Shown: positions 31,990 to 42,786 of the stretch, in pieces | Layout: each line of letters begins with the position of its first letter | How positions within the stretch are numbered: position 1 is the first letter of the stretch | Made by a program: the position numbers and the translations under genes | Source of the DNA: Tupaia tana | Taxonomy: Eukaryota; Chordata; Mammalia; Scandentia; Tupaiidae | NCBI GenBank assembly: GCA_026018925.1 | Contig: JAKSZU010000013.1 | Coordinates: forward strand, 77,737,791 to 77,801,790 | Direction of reading: 5' to 3' | DNA length: 64,000 nt | Notes under the pieces: generated by a model | The model's input: the letters and a program-made list of their open reading frames with translations, nothing else | Told to the model about the DNA's origin: nothing | Database searches by the model: none

Positions 31990-32340
31990 AAAGTTTTTGG
32001 TGGGTACATATCATGACTTCTCTGGCATCATATTTGATGCTGGGAAATGAGATGGGTCTCTTGGTACCTTTTGTGAAACTTACAGTCTGCTGGAAACACA
32101 GTGCAACAAATGAGAATCAATAGCTGAGTGTGCTAAATACTGTAATAGAAGTAACAAACATGCATTGAACTTCGTACTCTGCCTGGCCAAGAATGTGGGT
32201 GGGAGTGGGGCCAACGGAGTGTTGGCTGAGAGAGTTAGGGTAAACTTCACAGGAAATGGGACAGATATTTGAATCGTGTCTTAAAGGCTCAATAGAAACT
32301 TGTCCAGCACAGAAGAGATCTAAGTCTGAATGGTGCGTTG
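31990..32340 (-). mobile_element. L2 LINE fragment, antisense, next to exon 2
   Basis: GTGAAACTTACAGTCTGCTG, GTGCTAAATACTGTAATAG, GGGTAAACTTCACAGGAAAT follow the antisense L2 3'-region order. It ends about 65 bp before exon 2. Confidence 0.55.
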
Positions 32341-32403
32341 TGCCTTTCCAATTTTAATTCCACTTAACATTCACCATGGTCTCTTATTTTGTGTTTTCAA
32401 TAG

Positions 32404-32493
32404 AGCTCCAAACGAGAATGGAAGCCGCTAGAGGACCGTAGCTGTACAGACATACCATGGCTGCTGCTCTTTATCCTCTTCTGCATTGGGATG
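32404..32493 (+). CDS. SLC44A1: SLC44A1 (CTL1) exon 2, internal coding exon
   Basis: CTL1 is a plasma-membrane and mitochondrial-membrane choline (and ethanolamine) transporter that supplies choline for phosphatidylcholine synthesis. The exon is 90 bp, 30 complete codons, phase 0 at both ends. The product begins [18 protein letters not shown] and continues [12 protein letters not shown]: a basic/acidic cytoplasmic tail, then the first half of membrane helix 1. From memory of human CTL1 this is residues 13-42 with no change. The preceding intron ends in TTTTCAATAG and the donor is GTAAGG at 32494. Exon 1 (start codon and about 12 residues) lies upstream of the window. Identification is by recognising the protein; no competing family has this sequence. 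No stop, frameshift or splice-site damage is visible. Confidence 0.96.
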
Positions 32494-32497
32494 GTAA

Positions 32498-33285
32498 GGA
32501 AGCTCCCACAGATGGTCTGAACCTGAACTCATGATCTCAGGGAATGATGGGGAGTGGGCTTGGGCTTAGAGAGGGAGTTTGGTGTGTGTGTGTGTGTTAC
32601 TCCTCCTCTATTGGCTATCTTGCCAGAGCCTGGATTACCATTGAGGCAGGTTGTTTTTCTTCCCCTCATACAGTTCAGTGGTGTTTCCTATCTCCTTGAC
32701 TTTTTTTTTTCCCTCCATGAAAACTGGAATCAAAATTAAGGAGCAACAGGGACTCTTATCTCATTTACTAGATCATTTCAGGAGGCCGGATCATTTGACA
32801 TACATTTCTGTGAACTTGATCTTCATGCGGTAGTGAGCAGAACACTTGCCATGGAGGCCTGAGTATTTACCGGCCCAGTCACCCATGATGATCAGTTCTC
32901 CTCTCGGGGACTTGGTGTTTCTTTGTATAAAATTAGAAGCTTCGTTAGATGATAGATAAATACTTCCAGCTCTGACATTGTTTTAGTTCTTCCTAGATGG
33001 GAGCTGGTTGCTCACTGCTTCTTACTCCTTCTACTCAGACTAGGGCCCACTGCCTCTGTGCCTGTTGTAATGAGTGGCATCTCTCAGTTGGAGGTCAAGG
33101 GCCTGGTGATTTTCTAATGATATAGTGGATGGAGAAGCAGAGTCCCAGGTACAGGATGTTGAGGGTGTATATTTACGTGCATACCCACTCTGCCCTGCAG
33201 CAGTTTCTAACACAGATGTCTGTGGCTTCAGAGGTACTGCCAGTGCAATGGGCTAGAAAAATGATAGAAAACAGCTGTTTTATAG
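32498..33285. other. Intronic DNA just downstream of exon 2
   Basis: Contains a short (GT)n near 32583-32597; no mobile element named. Confidence 0.5.
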
Positions 33286-33289
33286 CTGG

Positions 33290-33460
33290 CTGATGTTTAG
33301 AACTAGAAAGAAGTTGGAAGTCCTTATTTGGTCGATCGCCCTCATTTTACAGATTAAAATCATCAAACCCAGAGATGGAAACAATCATCCTAAGGCCACA
33401 CTGCTAGTTAATGACAGGGCTCAGGTCTCTTCACTTCTAAGTCGGGGCTGTTTCCTATCA
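33290..33460 (-). mobile_element. MIR-like fragment, antisense
   Basis: CCTCATTTTACAGATTAAAA, TAAGGCCACACTGCTAGTTA, ATGACAGGGCTCAGGTCTC. Confidence 0.6.
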
Positions 33461-33578
33461 CCCCATTTCTTCCTCAGGGGAACTCTGCAGTATTGCTTTC
33501 TTTTTCTTAGTCTTCTATAACTCAAAATGCAACTATGCTACCTCAGGCAGCCTTTTCTTACTCATGTGTATTTTTAGC

Positions 33579-33579
<1 letters not shown>

Positions 33580-33628
<49 letters not shown>
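33580..33628. repeat. (AT)n microsatellite in a SINE tail
   Basis: About 24 AT units directly joined to the A-tail side of the antisense SINE at 33629. Confidence 0.93.
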
Positions 33629-33633
<5 letters not shown>

Positions 33634-33900
33634 TATGCCACAGGGCATGGACACACACACAAAAGAAAAGGAGAGAGGGAGAGAGAAAAGGAAGGAAGGA
33701 CAGACAGACGGACCCTTCACTGGGGTCTGGTCATGTCACAGTGCTCCTTGCTCCAATTCTCCATCCCATTAGGATCCTGGGTGTGGATGCACATGCCCAA
33801 TGTGACTTTCAAGCTGCCTGGGCCAGGACTCAAACTCTGGTTTCTCAGGGAATCCTGCTTCCTCTGAGCAGTGCTTAATCACTGCGCTATGGGGCCAGCC
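33629..33900 (-). mobile_element. Older tRNA-like SINE
   Basis: ATGCCACAGGGCATGGACAC, CACTGGGGTCTGGTCATGTC, antisense B-box region GGACTCAAAC, end ATGGGGCCAGCC. Confidence 0.7.
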
Positions 33901-34361
33901 TTCCTTGTCATTTATAGAGTCTCTATGAAAACCTTACTTTGTGCCTCTCTGTACACACTGCACAAGTGATGTTTGTGAATCATCGAACAACCCTGATTTT
34001 GGATAATAGGCACAATTGTATGTACCAGTTCTGCCTTAGAACCAGAGGGAGAAAAAAGGTAGTAAATTTTTATGAAAGTAATATAAGAAGTGTTAAACAC
34101 AGAAAAAGCATAGTTTTACCAAGTTTAGGATATTTAGAAAAGGTCCAAATACCTATGGGATTTACAAGGTACTGTTCAGGACTTCACCGCAGGTTTAATA
34201 TAATGGCAGCAGTAACACAGCTTGCATGAATATTCCTCAGAGTGTGGAAAAGAGTCATTGTTAACAGAATTAGTCCACAGCCTTTCCTCATTCCCTGAAT
34301 GTAACACTGGGACCGACAGCCCCTGACCTTTCAAAATTATGTTGTAAAAACTTGTACCATG
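33901..34361. other. Intronic DNA, nothing recognised
   Basis: A 96-codon sense frame (33939-34229) has no recognisable motif and no splice support. Confidence 0.45.
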
Positions 34362-34630
34362 AGGACCAGCAGTTGGCGTAATGGCTATGTTGCTGGACTC
34401 CCATATAGTCAACCGTGGTTTGAGTCCTGGACCCGGTGGCTTAAACTCATGCTGGGCGCATGTGCGTGGATGCCCAAGATCCCAAGAGGAGAATGGAGGA
34501 GAAGGGATTGTGCCCTGGCCATCCCCCCTGGGGGGTGATTTCTCACTTTCTGTCTCTCTGTCTCTCTTCTGTCATTTTGGTGAGCACACAACACCCTATA
34601 CAAAAATCTCTCAAAAAAAAAAAAAAAAAA
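34362..34630 (+). mobile_element. L-SINE, fairly young
   Basis: GGACCAGCAGTTGGCGTAAT, GTTTGAGTCCTGGACCC, CCATCCCCCCTGGGGGG palindrome, A tail. Flanks AACTTGTACCATG / AACATGTATCATG are the TSD. Confidence 0.9.
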
Positions 34631-34827
34631 AAAACATGTATCATGCCACCTGAAGTGCTTCTGGTTTTCTGAGCTAAAATACCAATAGCTCAGAAAGTAT
34701 AATCATTAATGATTTGGGAATGACTTGAGAGTAAGGAGTTATTTGTTTACTGAAGCATTTTAATGCAGTAGTGATTAATATAATATTGATTTCAGTGCAG
34801 TGGTAGTTAAGACCCACTGTGTGTATT

Positions 34828-35083
34828 TTTTTTTTTTTTTTTTTTGGAGAGGTTTTTGCTATAGGGTGCGTGTGCTCACCAGAAAGACAGAGAGACAGAA
34901 AGCGAGAAATCACCCCCCGGGGGGATGGCCACTCCGCAATCCCTTCTCCCCCATCTCCTCTTGGGATCTTGGGCACGCACACACACACGCACAGCATGAG
35001 TTAAGCTACCAGGTCTGGGATTTGAACCGTAGTCGACTATATGGGAGTCCAGCGACATAGCTATTATGTCACCTGCTGGTCCC
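34828..35083 (-). mobile_element. L-SINE, fairly young
   Basis: TATAGGGTGCGTGTGCTCAC, CACCCCCCGGGGGGATGG, GGCACGCACACACACACGC, end CACCTGCTGGTCCC. Confidence 0.9.
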
Positions 35084-35494
35084 GACTTTTAAGTACGGGG
35101 ATAACATTATTTGTTTTAGAATGATTTTTTTGAATGGATTGCCCTCATGGAGTGAGCTAACATCAAGTTCTGCCATGTGGAAAATGAAATCTCAAAATTC
35201 TCTTCGCTGTCACATTGACACGACAAAGTTACAGTTGTTTTGTTTTGTTTTTACCTCTCAATGTCTATTTTTTATGTTTTTTGATCCCCACCCCCCTTGG
35301 GATTTTTTCTGTAGTATTTTCCTTTAAGGTAGTAAACATGTGGTCCTTAATCCTAGCAGCAAGCTGGAATCTTTTATAAAAAACAACTCATTCCTGTCCC
35401 CACCTCAGTGATTCTTATATCATCTTTATGATTCTGATGTTCAGTCAAGGTTGAACCAACTGCTTTACAACTAAAAAGTTTTGAGCCACCAGTG

Positions 35495-35650
35495 ATGTGA
35501 CTAGGTGTAGGAAGATGGCTCTGGTTAAGGATGGCTTAGAAGGGAGAAGAGATTGTAGGCATAGCCCTTTGGAGGCTGACACAATGGTTCAGTAAGGAGT
35601 AAAAATCTTGGAAGAGGGTAGTGATAAAGAAGGAGAAGAGGGATTGAAGA
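35495..35650 (-). mobile_element. L2-like fragment (weak)
   Basis: GAAGGGAGAAGAGATTGTAG and GGAGAAGAGGGATTGAAGAA resemble the antisense L2 3' region only loosely. Confidence 0.3.
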
Positions 35651-35962
35651 AGTGGGATCAATAACATTTATCAATGATGTTATCAGTGTTGTAGGTCAGT
35701 GAGAGATAACTGATGGATGACTAAGAGGTTCTTCTGTTAGGGGTTCAGGGTAGGATTTTTCAGCTCAAATCTACTCCAACTCTTGCAAAATACCTAAACA
35801 TAGTTTCTGCACATGTTTGAGAGTAAGTGTGGGGTAGATAAACAAGGTACCGCTTTATTAGTGATTGAACAGGCACTGAGTTATGCTCACCAGTGTACCC
35901 CCTGGTACAAATGACTTGTGGCGTGAAGCTTGGGCCAATGGGTTCAAGTTCCTCCCCACCTA

Positions 35963-36222
35963 GGGACCAGCAGATGGTGTAATGGTTACGTTGCTGGACT
36001 CCCACATAGGCAACCATAATTCGAGTCCCAGACCTGGCAGCTTAAAACTCAAGTTGGGCACTTGTGTGTGTGTGCCCAAAATCCCGAGAGGAGAATGAAG
36101 GAGAAGAGATTGCCAGGTGGCCATCCCCCCCTGAGGAGTGCCTTCTTGCTTTCTGTCTCTCTGTTTCTCTGTTTCCAGTGAGTGTATGCACTCTATAGAA
36201 AAAATCTCTCAAAAAAAAAAAA
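35963..36222 (+). mobile_element. L-SINE with 18 bp TSD
   Basis: GGGACCAGCAGATGGTGTAA, TTCGAGTCCCAGACC, TCTCTCTGTTTCTCTG. TSD AAGTTCCTCCCCACCTAG at 35946-35963 and AAGTTCCTTCCCACCTAG at 36223-36240. Confidence 0.93.
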
Positions 36223-36427
36223 AAGTTCCTTCCCACCTAGGAGGGTCTGACTTCATTCAGTCTCAAGGAGAAGTATTTGTCAGGAAACAAGAGATGGGGG
36301 AAGGAGATCCACTTGGACCAAGTCAATTTCCTGCAAAAAGGCAGGAAGGAGAGGAGACTGGGTGGCTTCAGCAGGAGTGCTTCCACAAAAAAATGGAGGA
36401 TTATAGGGCCCATCCCTACTTACTATG

Positions 36428-36610
36428 AGCTAGGCACCATTCTTAGCATTTGACACATTAATTAAGTCATTTAATTCTCACAACTATAGGAAGTGTACAC
36501 TATTTTATCATCATCCCCTTTTTACAGATAAGAAAACAGAGGCAGAGAGAGATGTTCACTAAGTTATTTGAGATTGTATAATAGCAGCATTGAACCCAAG
36601 AGAGATGAAG
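36428..36610 (-). mobile_element. MIR, antisense
   Basis: TAATTAAGTCATTTAATTCT, CCCCTTTTTACAGATAAGAA, AACAGAGGCAGAGAGAG, TTGAACCCAAG. Confidence 0.82.
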
Positions 36611-37274
36611 ATGAGGCCTTGCCTAGAATTGTGATACAGTTGTCCAGAATGTGGACCTATAGGGCATGGTACCACACTTGCCAGTATAAGGTGGTCTCAT
36701 TAGTGTCTTCGACTCTGACCAAGTAGCTTGGCATTACCTCTTCCTCTAGTGCGGAGGTAGGAAGTTGAGGGTGAGGAGCAGAGGCATGGAGTGAGGAGAC
36801 TGGAAATTCCTCCCGCTCCGTGTCTTCATGTGCAGTCTGTTAGGCAGTGGTGCTGCTAATGGAGTTAGGTTCTATGCAACAAAGGGAAACGGGGACACTG
36901 GGAATGAGAAAGTGAGCTTGGGACATGGAGAATTTGTGGGTAAGGATAAGCAGTTGATAATTTAGGGTTGGAATTCTGGAGAATGATCTGGACTAGAGGT
37001 GGATTTTGGAAACAACTTTGCCTAGGTTGTCCCTTGAAAGTGCTTTCAAGGACCTTTTTTAGTTTATAGCATTAGTGTAGTTCCCAGGGCATGATGTTTC
37101 TACCTCATTAACTATTGTGGAGCTTGTAGCACAAAGTGAGAGATTCAATGCCATGTGTAGTCACCTGTTTGATGATCCATTCTTAGCCAGGATCATAGAT
37201 ACAGAAAAATAGGATGCCAGAAGTTACCATCAGGTCACCCGATCCAAATGACAACTACCTACTTTCTGTTAAGT
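36611..37274. other. Intronic DNA, nothing recognised
   Basis: No named repeat seen. Confidence 0.5.
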
Positions 37275-37375
37275 CCATTTATTTATTTTTTATTTTTAAT
37301 GTGGTATAATGTACATTTTAAACCATTTAACATTTAAACCATCTTAAGTGTACAGTTTCGTTAACGCCATTTGTT
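37275..37375 (-). mobile_element. LINE-1 3' end, antisense, short
   Basis: TTTTTAATGTGGTATAATGT and TCTTAAGTGTACAGTTTCGT match the antisense old-L1 3' end. Confidence 0.65.
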
Positions 37376-37489
37376 TTTAATATACTCCTGCTTTTTCTTT
37401 CATCACTGTAATAAACCAAGTGGGTTTCTCCCTGCATGTACACAATTCACAATTTCACTCTGTATCTACTTTCCTTTAGAATTATAAAA

Positions 37490-37620
37490 TTTTAGAAGAG
37501 GAAGTGCTTTAGCTATTAATCTAGTCTGATTCTTGTGACCTGTTAGGAAACCGAGGGTCAGAGAATTTAGTTACCTGCCCAGGATCGTAAGGAGTATGGG
37601 TAGCAGAGCGAGGATCAGTC
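37490..37620 (-). mobile_element. Ancient MIR/L2-like fragment
   Basis: TAGAAGAGGAAGTGCTTTAG, AGGAAACCGAGGGTCAGAG, TACCTGCCCAGGATCGTAAG: same ordering as 30505-30650. Confidence 0.5.
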
Positions 37621-37724
37621 CTCAGCATTTCTTGTCCGTCTTCATTGTCATGTTTGTTTTTCATTGCTCTGGCTGCCTGTAAACCTGAACCTCTGTGATT
37701 TTGCTCCTGTATGCCTCCTTGTTT

Positions 37725-37815
37725 TCTTCTCTTCTAAGACCATTTCAGTTCTTTTAGGGTAAACCTTGTATTTTTGTTTTATGCTCAGTAAATGCTTTAT
37801 TGAGCAGATGCTTCC
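37725..37815 (+). mobile_element. L2 3' end, sense
   Basis: GGGTAAACCTTGTATTTTTG then TGCTCAGTAAATGCTTTATT. Confidence 0.5.
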
Positions 37816-38623
37816 TAGATTTGCACTCATGTGTTTTTCTTTTCTTTCTTTCTTTTTTTTTTAGAGCAGTACATCCTAGTAAACTTTGAAGTCATCCAGA
37901 AATCTGGTAGATTGGTAGGAATTCTAAATTAATACATTTAATTTGTTTGCATAAATATTATTTAGTTTGGTATCAGGCCTTCTTATCCCCACTATCTGCT
38001 GGGCCCTTTCTATGACACTCTCACAGTTTTTAGAGATCAGTTATTAGGAGGTTGACCCCAAGCATTGATAGAGATACAGGATGTAGAGAGGTTTAAAAAA
38101 TTATTTAAAAGGTGGTATTTGAGGGGAAGAAAAGTCAGGATATATTTTCATTAATCCCCAGAAAAGGACCATAAACATAACTCTTTTTTTCCCTCATCTT
38201 TTTATTTTGAAACTTACTGCCACATTCATATACCACCTCCCATCCCATCCTTCAATACATGATTTTGTTGATCATTTAAAACAAAACAAAAAATGTAACT
38301 AAGGCCTTTTGCTTTTCTCAGTTGTTTAAAAGACTCCAGGTGTGAAAATCAAATGCACTTATGAACTAAAAAACGTGTTCTGTTTTTTGGCTAGTAGTGA
38401 ATGAACTAACCAAATGCTCTGAACTAGGCCTTGTGATATACAGAGAAAATGAGCACAGGTCATAATTAGCAAATTGTCTTTTTCCCATTCAGGCAATAGG
38501 TACTTATTAGTTACTAGGTCTGGCCAGTACCTACCATTCCTATATGCTTTGTATGATTTGAGTCACCTCCTGTTTGTCAGTCAATTTGTCTGTTCTTCCT
38601 TACTTTCTTAAAATAGCATTCCC
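37816..38623. other. Intronic DNA, nothing recognised
   Basis: The part at 38190-38270 (CATCTTTTTATTTTGAAAC) may be an antisense L1 3' remnant. Confidence 0.4.
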
Positions 38624-38910
38624 GGGAGCCAGGAGGTGTAGTGGTTATGGTGCTGGACTCCCATATGGCTGACCGCAGTTTGAGTCCTGGACCCAGTGGC
38701 TTGAAAATTATACCAGGCACATGTGTGAGTGAGTGAGTGAGTGAGTGCATGCACATGCACACCCCCAAAATCCCAGGAGGGGAATGGAGGAGAAGGAATT
38801 GTGTCATGGCCATCCCCTAAGGTGGGGGGTGATTTATCACTTTCCTTCTCATTGTCTCTCTGTTTCTCTCCAACAAGCATATGTACCCTATGGCAAAGAT
38901 GTTTTTTAAA
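38624..38910 (+). mobile_element. L-SINE with (GAGT)n
   Basis: GGGAGCCAGGAGGTGTAGTG, TTTGAGTCCTGG, a (GAGT)n insertion at 38727-38747 in the TG-rich segment, and CCCTATGGCAAAG end. Confidence 0.85.
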
Positions 38911-39352
38911 AAGCAGTCCTGAAAGCACTTCAATAGCTCAGTCATTTTAAGAATTTAGCCATGGTTCTCTACCCTAATAGGCTTGCTTTCTCTCTAGTGA
39001 TTGCTTCCTACTACCTGCTTATAAAAGCTTTCTCATCACCCTTATCATTTGCTTCATTAATGTGATTTTCTTCTGTTAAATGCCTTTTCACTCCCCTCTC
39101 TATGTAGCCATTGAATTATTGAGTGCATTTTGTAAAGTTTCCTCTCACCCTATTTTAATTTCATGTACCACATTTTTGTTCCTTCTGCAACGATATTGCT
39201 TCCTGCACTTGGATTTTCGAATTTTTCTTTTTAAGGAGATTGTATTTTTAATTATATTTGGCCTAGTTCCCCATTGTCAATGTTTATACCATATGGGAAG
39301 TCCCTAGGATAATAGTCATGGTTTCTCCCCATCTTATTAGCTTATCCCCCTG
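38911..39352. other. Intronic DNA, nothing recognised
   Basis: CT-rich but without a named repeat. Confidence 0.45.
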
Positions 39353-39371
39353 CCCCCCCCCCCCCCCCCCC
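39353..39371. repeat. Poly-C run
   Basis: 19 consecutive C, followed by GCAGCTTCTC. Unlike the C-runs in SINEs, no SINE surrounds it. The run length could be a sequencing artefact. Confidence 0.9.
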
Positions 39372-39879
39372 GCAGCTTCTCATCCTCTCTACTCTAATGC
39401 TTCTGGAAGCTACTAAGAAGTTTAAACGGCCTATGTGAAAATATGTCAGTGTCCCATTTTAGCATATCTATGTAACATTTATAATTTATACTCTGCCTGC
39501 ATCCCAGAGGGATGTGAGGTGGCTTTATGATAAAGGAGAAAAGCCCTACATGTCCAACAGTACTGTTAAAAATAGAAAGAAAAATCAGAAACTGTTTAAA
39601 GGAATCTGTAACACAACGTACTTATCAAACACGAGAAAAAAATTCCTAAAAAGAAGAACATAACCTTTTCATTATGCAACGTCTTTGGTATTCTATATAG
39701 ACTAGTAGTGTAAGAAGGTTATAATTGTGGTCTGCAAGTATTTTTGTGGAGTAACAAAATGACTGACATTATTTCTCACTTTTTTCCCCCTAGAAATTTT
39801 TGTTCTAAAATAGGGAAGTTGTTAACTTCTTTAGTCCAACTTTCCCATTCAGATTTACCACTAACAACTACCACTTATT
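39372..39879. other. Intronic DNA, nothing recognised
   Basis: No named repeat seen. Confidence 0.5.
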
Positions 39880-40135
39880 TACTCATCACCTGCAATGTAC
39901 CATACATTGAGCTGGCGACTGGATGCATGTTACCTCATTTAGGCCTCATCATTGGGCTGTGAGATAGGTGGTATTCCTTTGTGTTAGAGATGAGGAGGCA
40001 ACAGTCTAAGTAGGTAATTGGATCAGAGTCACAGGAGAGTAAGTGGTAGAGTGAGGGTTTAGTAAATGGTAGAATGAGAGTTTGAATCCAGGTCTTTCTG
40101 AATACTCTATTCCCTTTCTGTTAGTCTGTGGTGCT
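39880..40135 (-). mobile_element. MIR, antisense
   Basis: TTACCTCATTTAGGCCTCAT, GAGATAGGTGGTATTCC, GTTTGAATCCAGGTCTTTC; it contains a short internal repeat (AGTGGTAGAGTGAGG / AATGGTAGAATGAGA). Confidence 0.72.
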
Positions 40136-40479
40136 TGTTTAAAAAAAAAAAAATTACTGAGTAGGTTAGCCATTAAATCTTTTAGTAGTTATCTTTTCTT
40201 CCAGTTCTGCTCAGGGTAGGGATTCCTAATTTGGGATTCAAGGATATGCTTAACATGGTCTTTTGATTTGTATGCATATATGTTTTTAAATAATTAATTT
40301 TCTTTCTTGTGTTCTATATTATGTTGAAATTCTGTGATGGGACTTACTGCCCTACAGTGTCCTTGGAGAAGTCCAGAGAGAGGGAGAGGGCCAGTGGGAT
40401 GGGTATGAATGAAGAAGTATGACCAGCTGTGCCCACCCCTAATGTTAGCGGTTAGCCGCAACTTTAAGGCAGAAGGGCA

Positions 40480-40660
40480 CTAGGAGTTAATTGAGACATA
40501 TACTTTACCTGTGTTATCTCATTTAATTACAACAGACTTTGTAGTAAGTGATTTTAGCTTCAGTTTACAAATGAGTAAACCAAGGCACTGAGAATTAAGT
40601 TTATCCAAAGTCATATAAGTAGAAAATGGAGTTATCAGTATTCCATCAAGCAACACAGAG
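40480..40660 (-). mobile_element. MIR, antisense
   Basis: GTTATCTCATTTAATTACAA, CAGTTTACAAATGAGTAAAC, AAGGCACTGAGAATTAAG. Confidence 0.75.
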
Positions 40661-40689
40661 TTCTCTGCTTTCTCTATGTTCTATTTTCT

Positions 40690-40948
40690 TTTCTTATTTT
40701 TTTTTTCCAGAAAGATTTTTGCTTTAGGGCATGTATTCTCACCAGAGACACAGGAAAACAGAGAAAAGGCAAGAAATTACCCCTCTAGGGAGGATGGCCA
40801 CACTACAGTACTTTCTCCTCCATTCTCCTCTTGGAATTTTGGGCATGCATACATACATGCCAGTGTGAGTTTTAAGCCACCAGGTCCAGGACTCAAACTG
40901 CAGTCAAGTACATGAGAGTCCAGCACCTTTACCACTGTGCTATGGCCC
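40690..40948 (-). mobile_element. L-SINE
   Basis: TTGCTTTAGGGCATGTATTC, CCCTCTAGGGAGGATGGCC, antisense B box GGACTCAAAC, end GTGCTATGGCCC. Confidence 0.82.
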
Positions 40949-40983
40949 TTTTCTCTTTTCTAACAACAGTAATAGCTGAGGTT

Positions 40984-41165
40984 CTTTGTTTGTTTAGATT
41001 CTATTTTGTTTTTAAAGAATTCTTTATTTAATTTTGTTATTATTACTATTCAGTTTGAGCAGAGAGAGTCAGAGACATTGAAAGCAAGCTGCCAGATCGA
41101 GGACTTGAGCCATGGTCACCCACATGGGAGTTCAATGTTTTAACCACCATGCCACCTGTCAGCCC
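40984..41165 (-). mobile_element. S-SINE with TSD around AATAGCTGA
   Basis: CAGTTTGAGCAGAGAGAGTC through CACCTGTCAGCCC; AATAGCTGAGGTT before and AATAGCTGATTTT after. Confidence 0.83.
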
Positions 41166-41169
41166 TGAT

Positions 41170-41345
41170 AATAGCTGATTTTTATTAAGCTTTATCTACA
41201 TGTCAGGCAGATTTCTTACCACTTTACTAGATTATGTTATGCACTCTTTACAACAGCCTGATGAGCTGCATACTCATTACCTCCTCTTTACAGGTGAGTA
41301 AAGTAACATGGCCAGAGTCAGAGAGTAGAAAATCAGTGATAGTCT
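41170..41345 (-). mobile_element. MIR, antisense
   Basis: TACAACAGCCTGATGAGCTG, CCTCTTTACAGGTGAGTAAA. The AGGTGAGTAAAG inside it resembles a splice donor but is the ordinary MIR 'acagatgagaaa' position. Confidence 0.75.
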
Positions 41346-41494
41346 CTGCTGTAAGTTTCCTTGCTTACAAAGTGTAATTTTAAGACGTTTCTACCGACTA
41401 GAGCTATGCCTCCTAGTCCTCCTTCTTACCTCCCTTACCTGCATAACGAAAGTAGAGCAGTTAGGTAGTAGAAAAGAAGAGTTTGCCTTTTTAG

Positions 41495-41495
<1 letters not shown>

Positions 41496-41528
<33 letters not shown>
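41496..41528. repeat. (GT)n microsatellite
   Basis: About 16 GT units, not within a recognised SINE. Confidence 0.95.
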
Positions 41529-41532
<4 letters not shown>

Positions 41533-42194
41533 ATTATTAGGAGAAATTCTTGTCTGTGAGGAATTACATGAGTACAGCATTTAGCACTACAGGCGATCTG
41601 GCAAGGCTATTTAGATAAGCACTGCCCATGGTACTTGGCTATGATGAATTAAACAGTGATAATCTCTGCTTTCTTAACCACTTCACTAAAGATAAAAACT
41701 TAAGCCTTTTAAAACCAGGTTGCAGGAATATTTCATAACCCCAGTCTTGTCCTGCCAGTACAATCAGTTTATCAGTAGCGATTTGCTTTACTTTCTGTTC
41801 TTGTGGCCAGGAACCTACAGTTGAGTATAGGCTTTTGCTGCTTTGTTTTGGTCAGCACATGCTTGATAGAGCAAGCATTATATGGTCTGGAAGTGTCCAC
41901 AATTTGCCTTTGTACCATGATGAAGCGTATTTACATGAAGTAACCTGACCTTTGCAGTACACACAGCCAGTGCCTTGCTGTTCTCTAGTCTCCAATATTA
42001 AAAACATGACAACACTCATAATGTAATGCTTTGGCTGTATACAGCTTTTTGCAGGAAGTGTTGTGCACACTGAAGTGATAATGATTCAGAACCCGTATAC
42101 CTATTCTTTGAATTTTTTTCTTTCATATTTACTGTTGTTCATTTAACAGAATCCCTTTAAACCTTTTATTTAAACCAAATAAAACTAAAGAATT
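41529..42194. other. Intronic DNA, nothing recognised
   Basis: No named repeat seen. Confidence 0.5.
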
Positions 42195-42355
42195 AAAAAA
42201 CTGGGTCTGATTCTATGCTCAGATGTTTACTAGCCTTGTTGGCTTTGGGTAACTTATTTAACGTCTCTGGATCACCGTTTCTCATCATGAGGATTAGGGA
42301 CAATGTATGATAAGCACCTAGTACAGAGCCTGGCACAGAGCAGATGTTCTATATG
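42195..42355 (+). mobile_element. MIR, sense, near exon 3
   Basis: TTGGCTTTGGGTAACTTATT, CACCGTTTCTCATCATGAGG, AGAGCCTGGCACAGAGC; it lies about 280 bp before exon 3. Confidence 0.8.
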
Positions 42356-42637
42356 AAAAAGCTGCTATTATTATATTTTTTATAAAATGCAAAGATGATC
42401 TTATTATGTACAAGCTTAGGATTTGTTTTGTTATGGTAGTAAATAGTGTTTCCCTGTGGACTTCTTTGTACTGCTTATGTGCAATGCAAGAAAAACAGTA
42501 GAATAGTGTTTGCAATAGGGAACGATAGCTCTTTGTTCTCTTCAGCAGACAAAAGAAGCTCATTATCGTATCAAGTAGTGACTGTTGGTATTGAAATGGC
42601 TTATTTGTATGTTTTTTTTTTTCTGTTTCTTTCCTAG

Positions 42638-42780
42638 GGATTTATTTGTGGCTTTTCAGTAGCAACAGGTGCAGCAGCGAGACTAGTGTCAGGATACGAC
42701 AGCTATGGAAATATCTGTGGGCAGAAAAATGCAAAGTTGGAAGCAATACCAAACAGTGGCATGGACCACACCCATCGGAA
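42638..42780 (+). CDS. SLC44A1: SLC44A1 (CTL1) exon 3, internal coding exon
   Basis: This exon follows exon 2 in frame and completes membrane helix 1 ([14 protein letters not shown]), then enters the first extracellular loop ([14 protein letters not shown], then [16 protein letters not shown]). It is 143 bp: 47 codons plus two bases (AA) of a lysine codon finished by exon 4 outside the window, so it ends in phase 2. The acceptor is a strong pyrimidine tract ending TTTCCTAG at 42637; the donor is GTGAGT at 42781. Compared with human CTL1 as I recall it, three substitutions appear: Ile to Val in the helix end, Thr to Ala after QKN, and Gln to His in the MDHTxR segment. The loop cysteine in NICG is retained. 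Reading frame and splice sites look functional. Confidence 0.96.
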
Positions 42781-42786
42781 GTGAGT

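Larger units (their letters stand above)
1..32403 (+). other. SLC44A1: SLC44A1 intron 1, 3' part
   Basis: Everything left of exon 2 is intron 1, whose 5' end is outside the window. It ends with a modest pyrimidine tract and CAATAG at 32398-32403. Its content is repeats plus unannotated intronic DNA, listed separately. No in-frame alternative exon joined by convincing splice sites was seen. Confidence 0.9.
32494..42637 (+). other. SLC44A1: SLC44A1 intron 2, complete
   Basis: The intron runs from GTAAGG to a T-rich tract ending CCTAG, about 10.1 kb, phase 0. It holds about nine SINEs, a run of MIR-like fragments (36.4, 39.9, 40.5, 41.2 and 42.2 kb) and an (AT)n array at 33.58 kb. Because exon 2 is symmetrical (phase 0 at both ends), skipping it would keep the reading frame. 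Confidence 0.92.

Noticed and set aside
33535..33878. Tyr-Ile repeat protein
   Set aside because: Translation of the (AT)n microsatellite and adjoining SINE.
41290..41302. Cryptic splice donor CAGGTGAGTAA in intron 2
   Set aside because: Explained by the antisense MIR 'acagatgag' segment; no exon-like frame or acceptor upstream.
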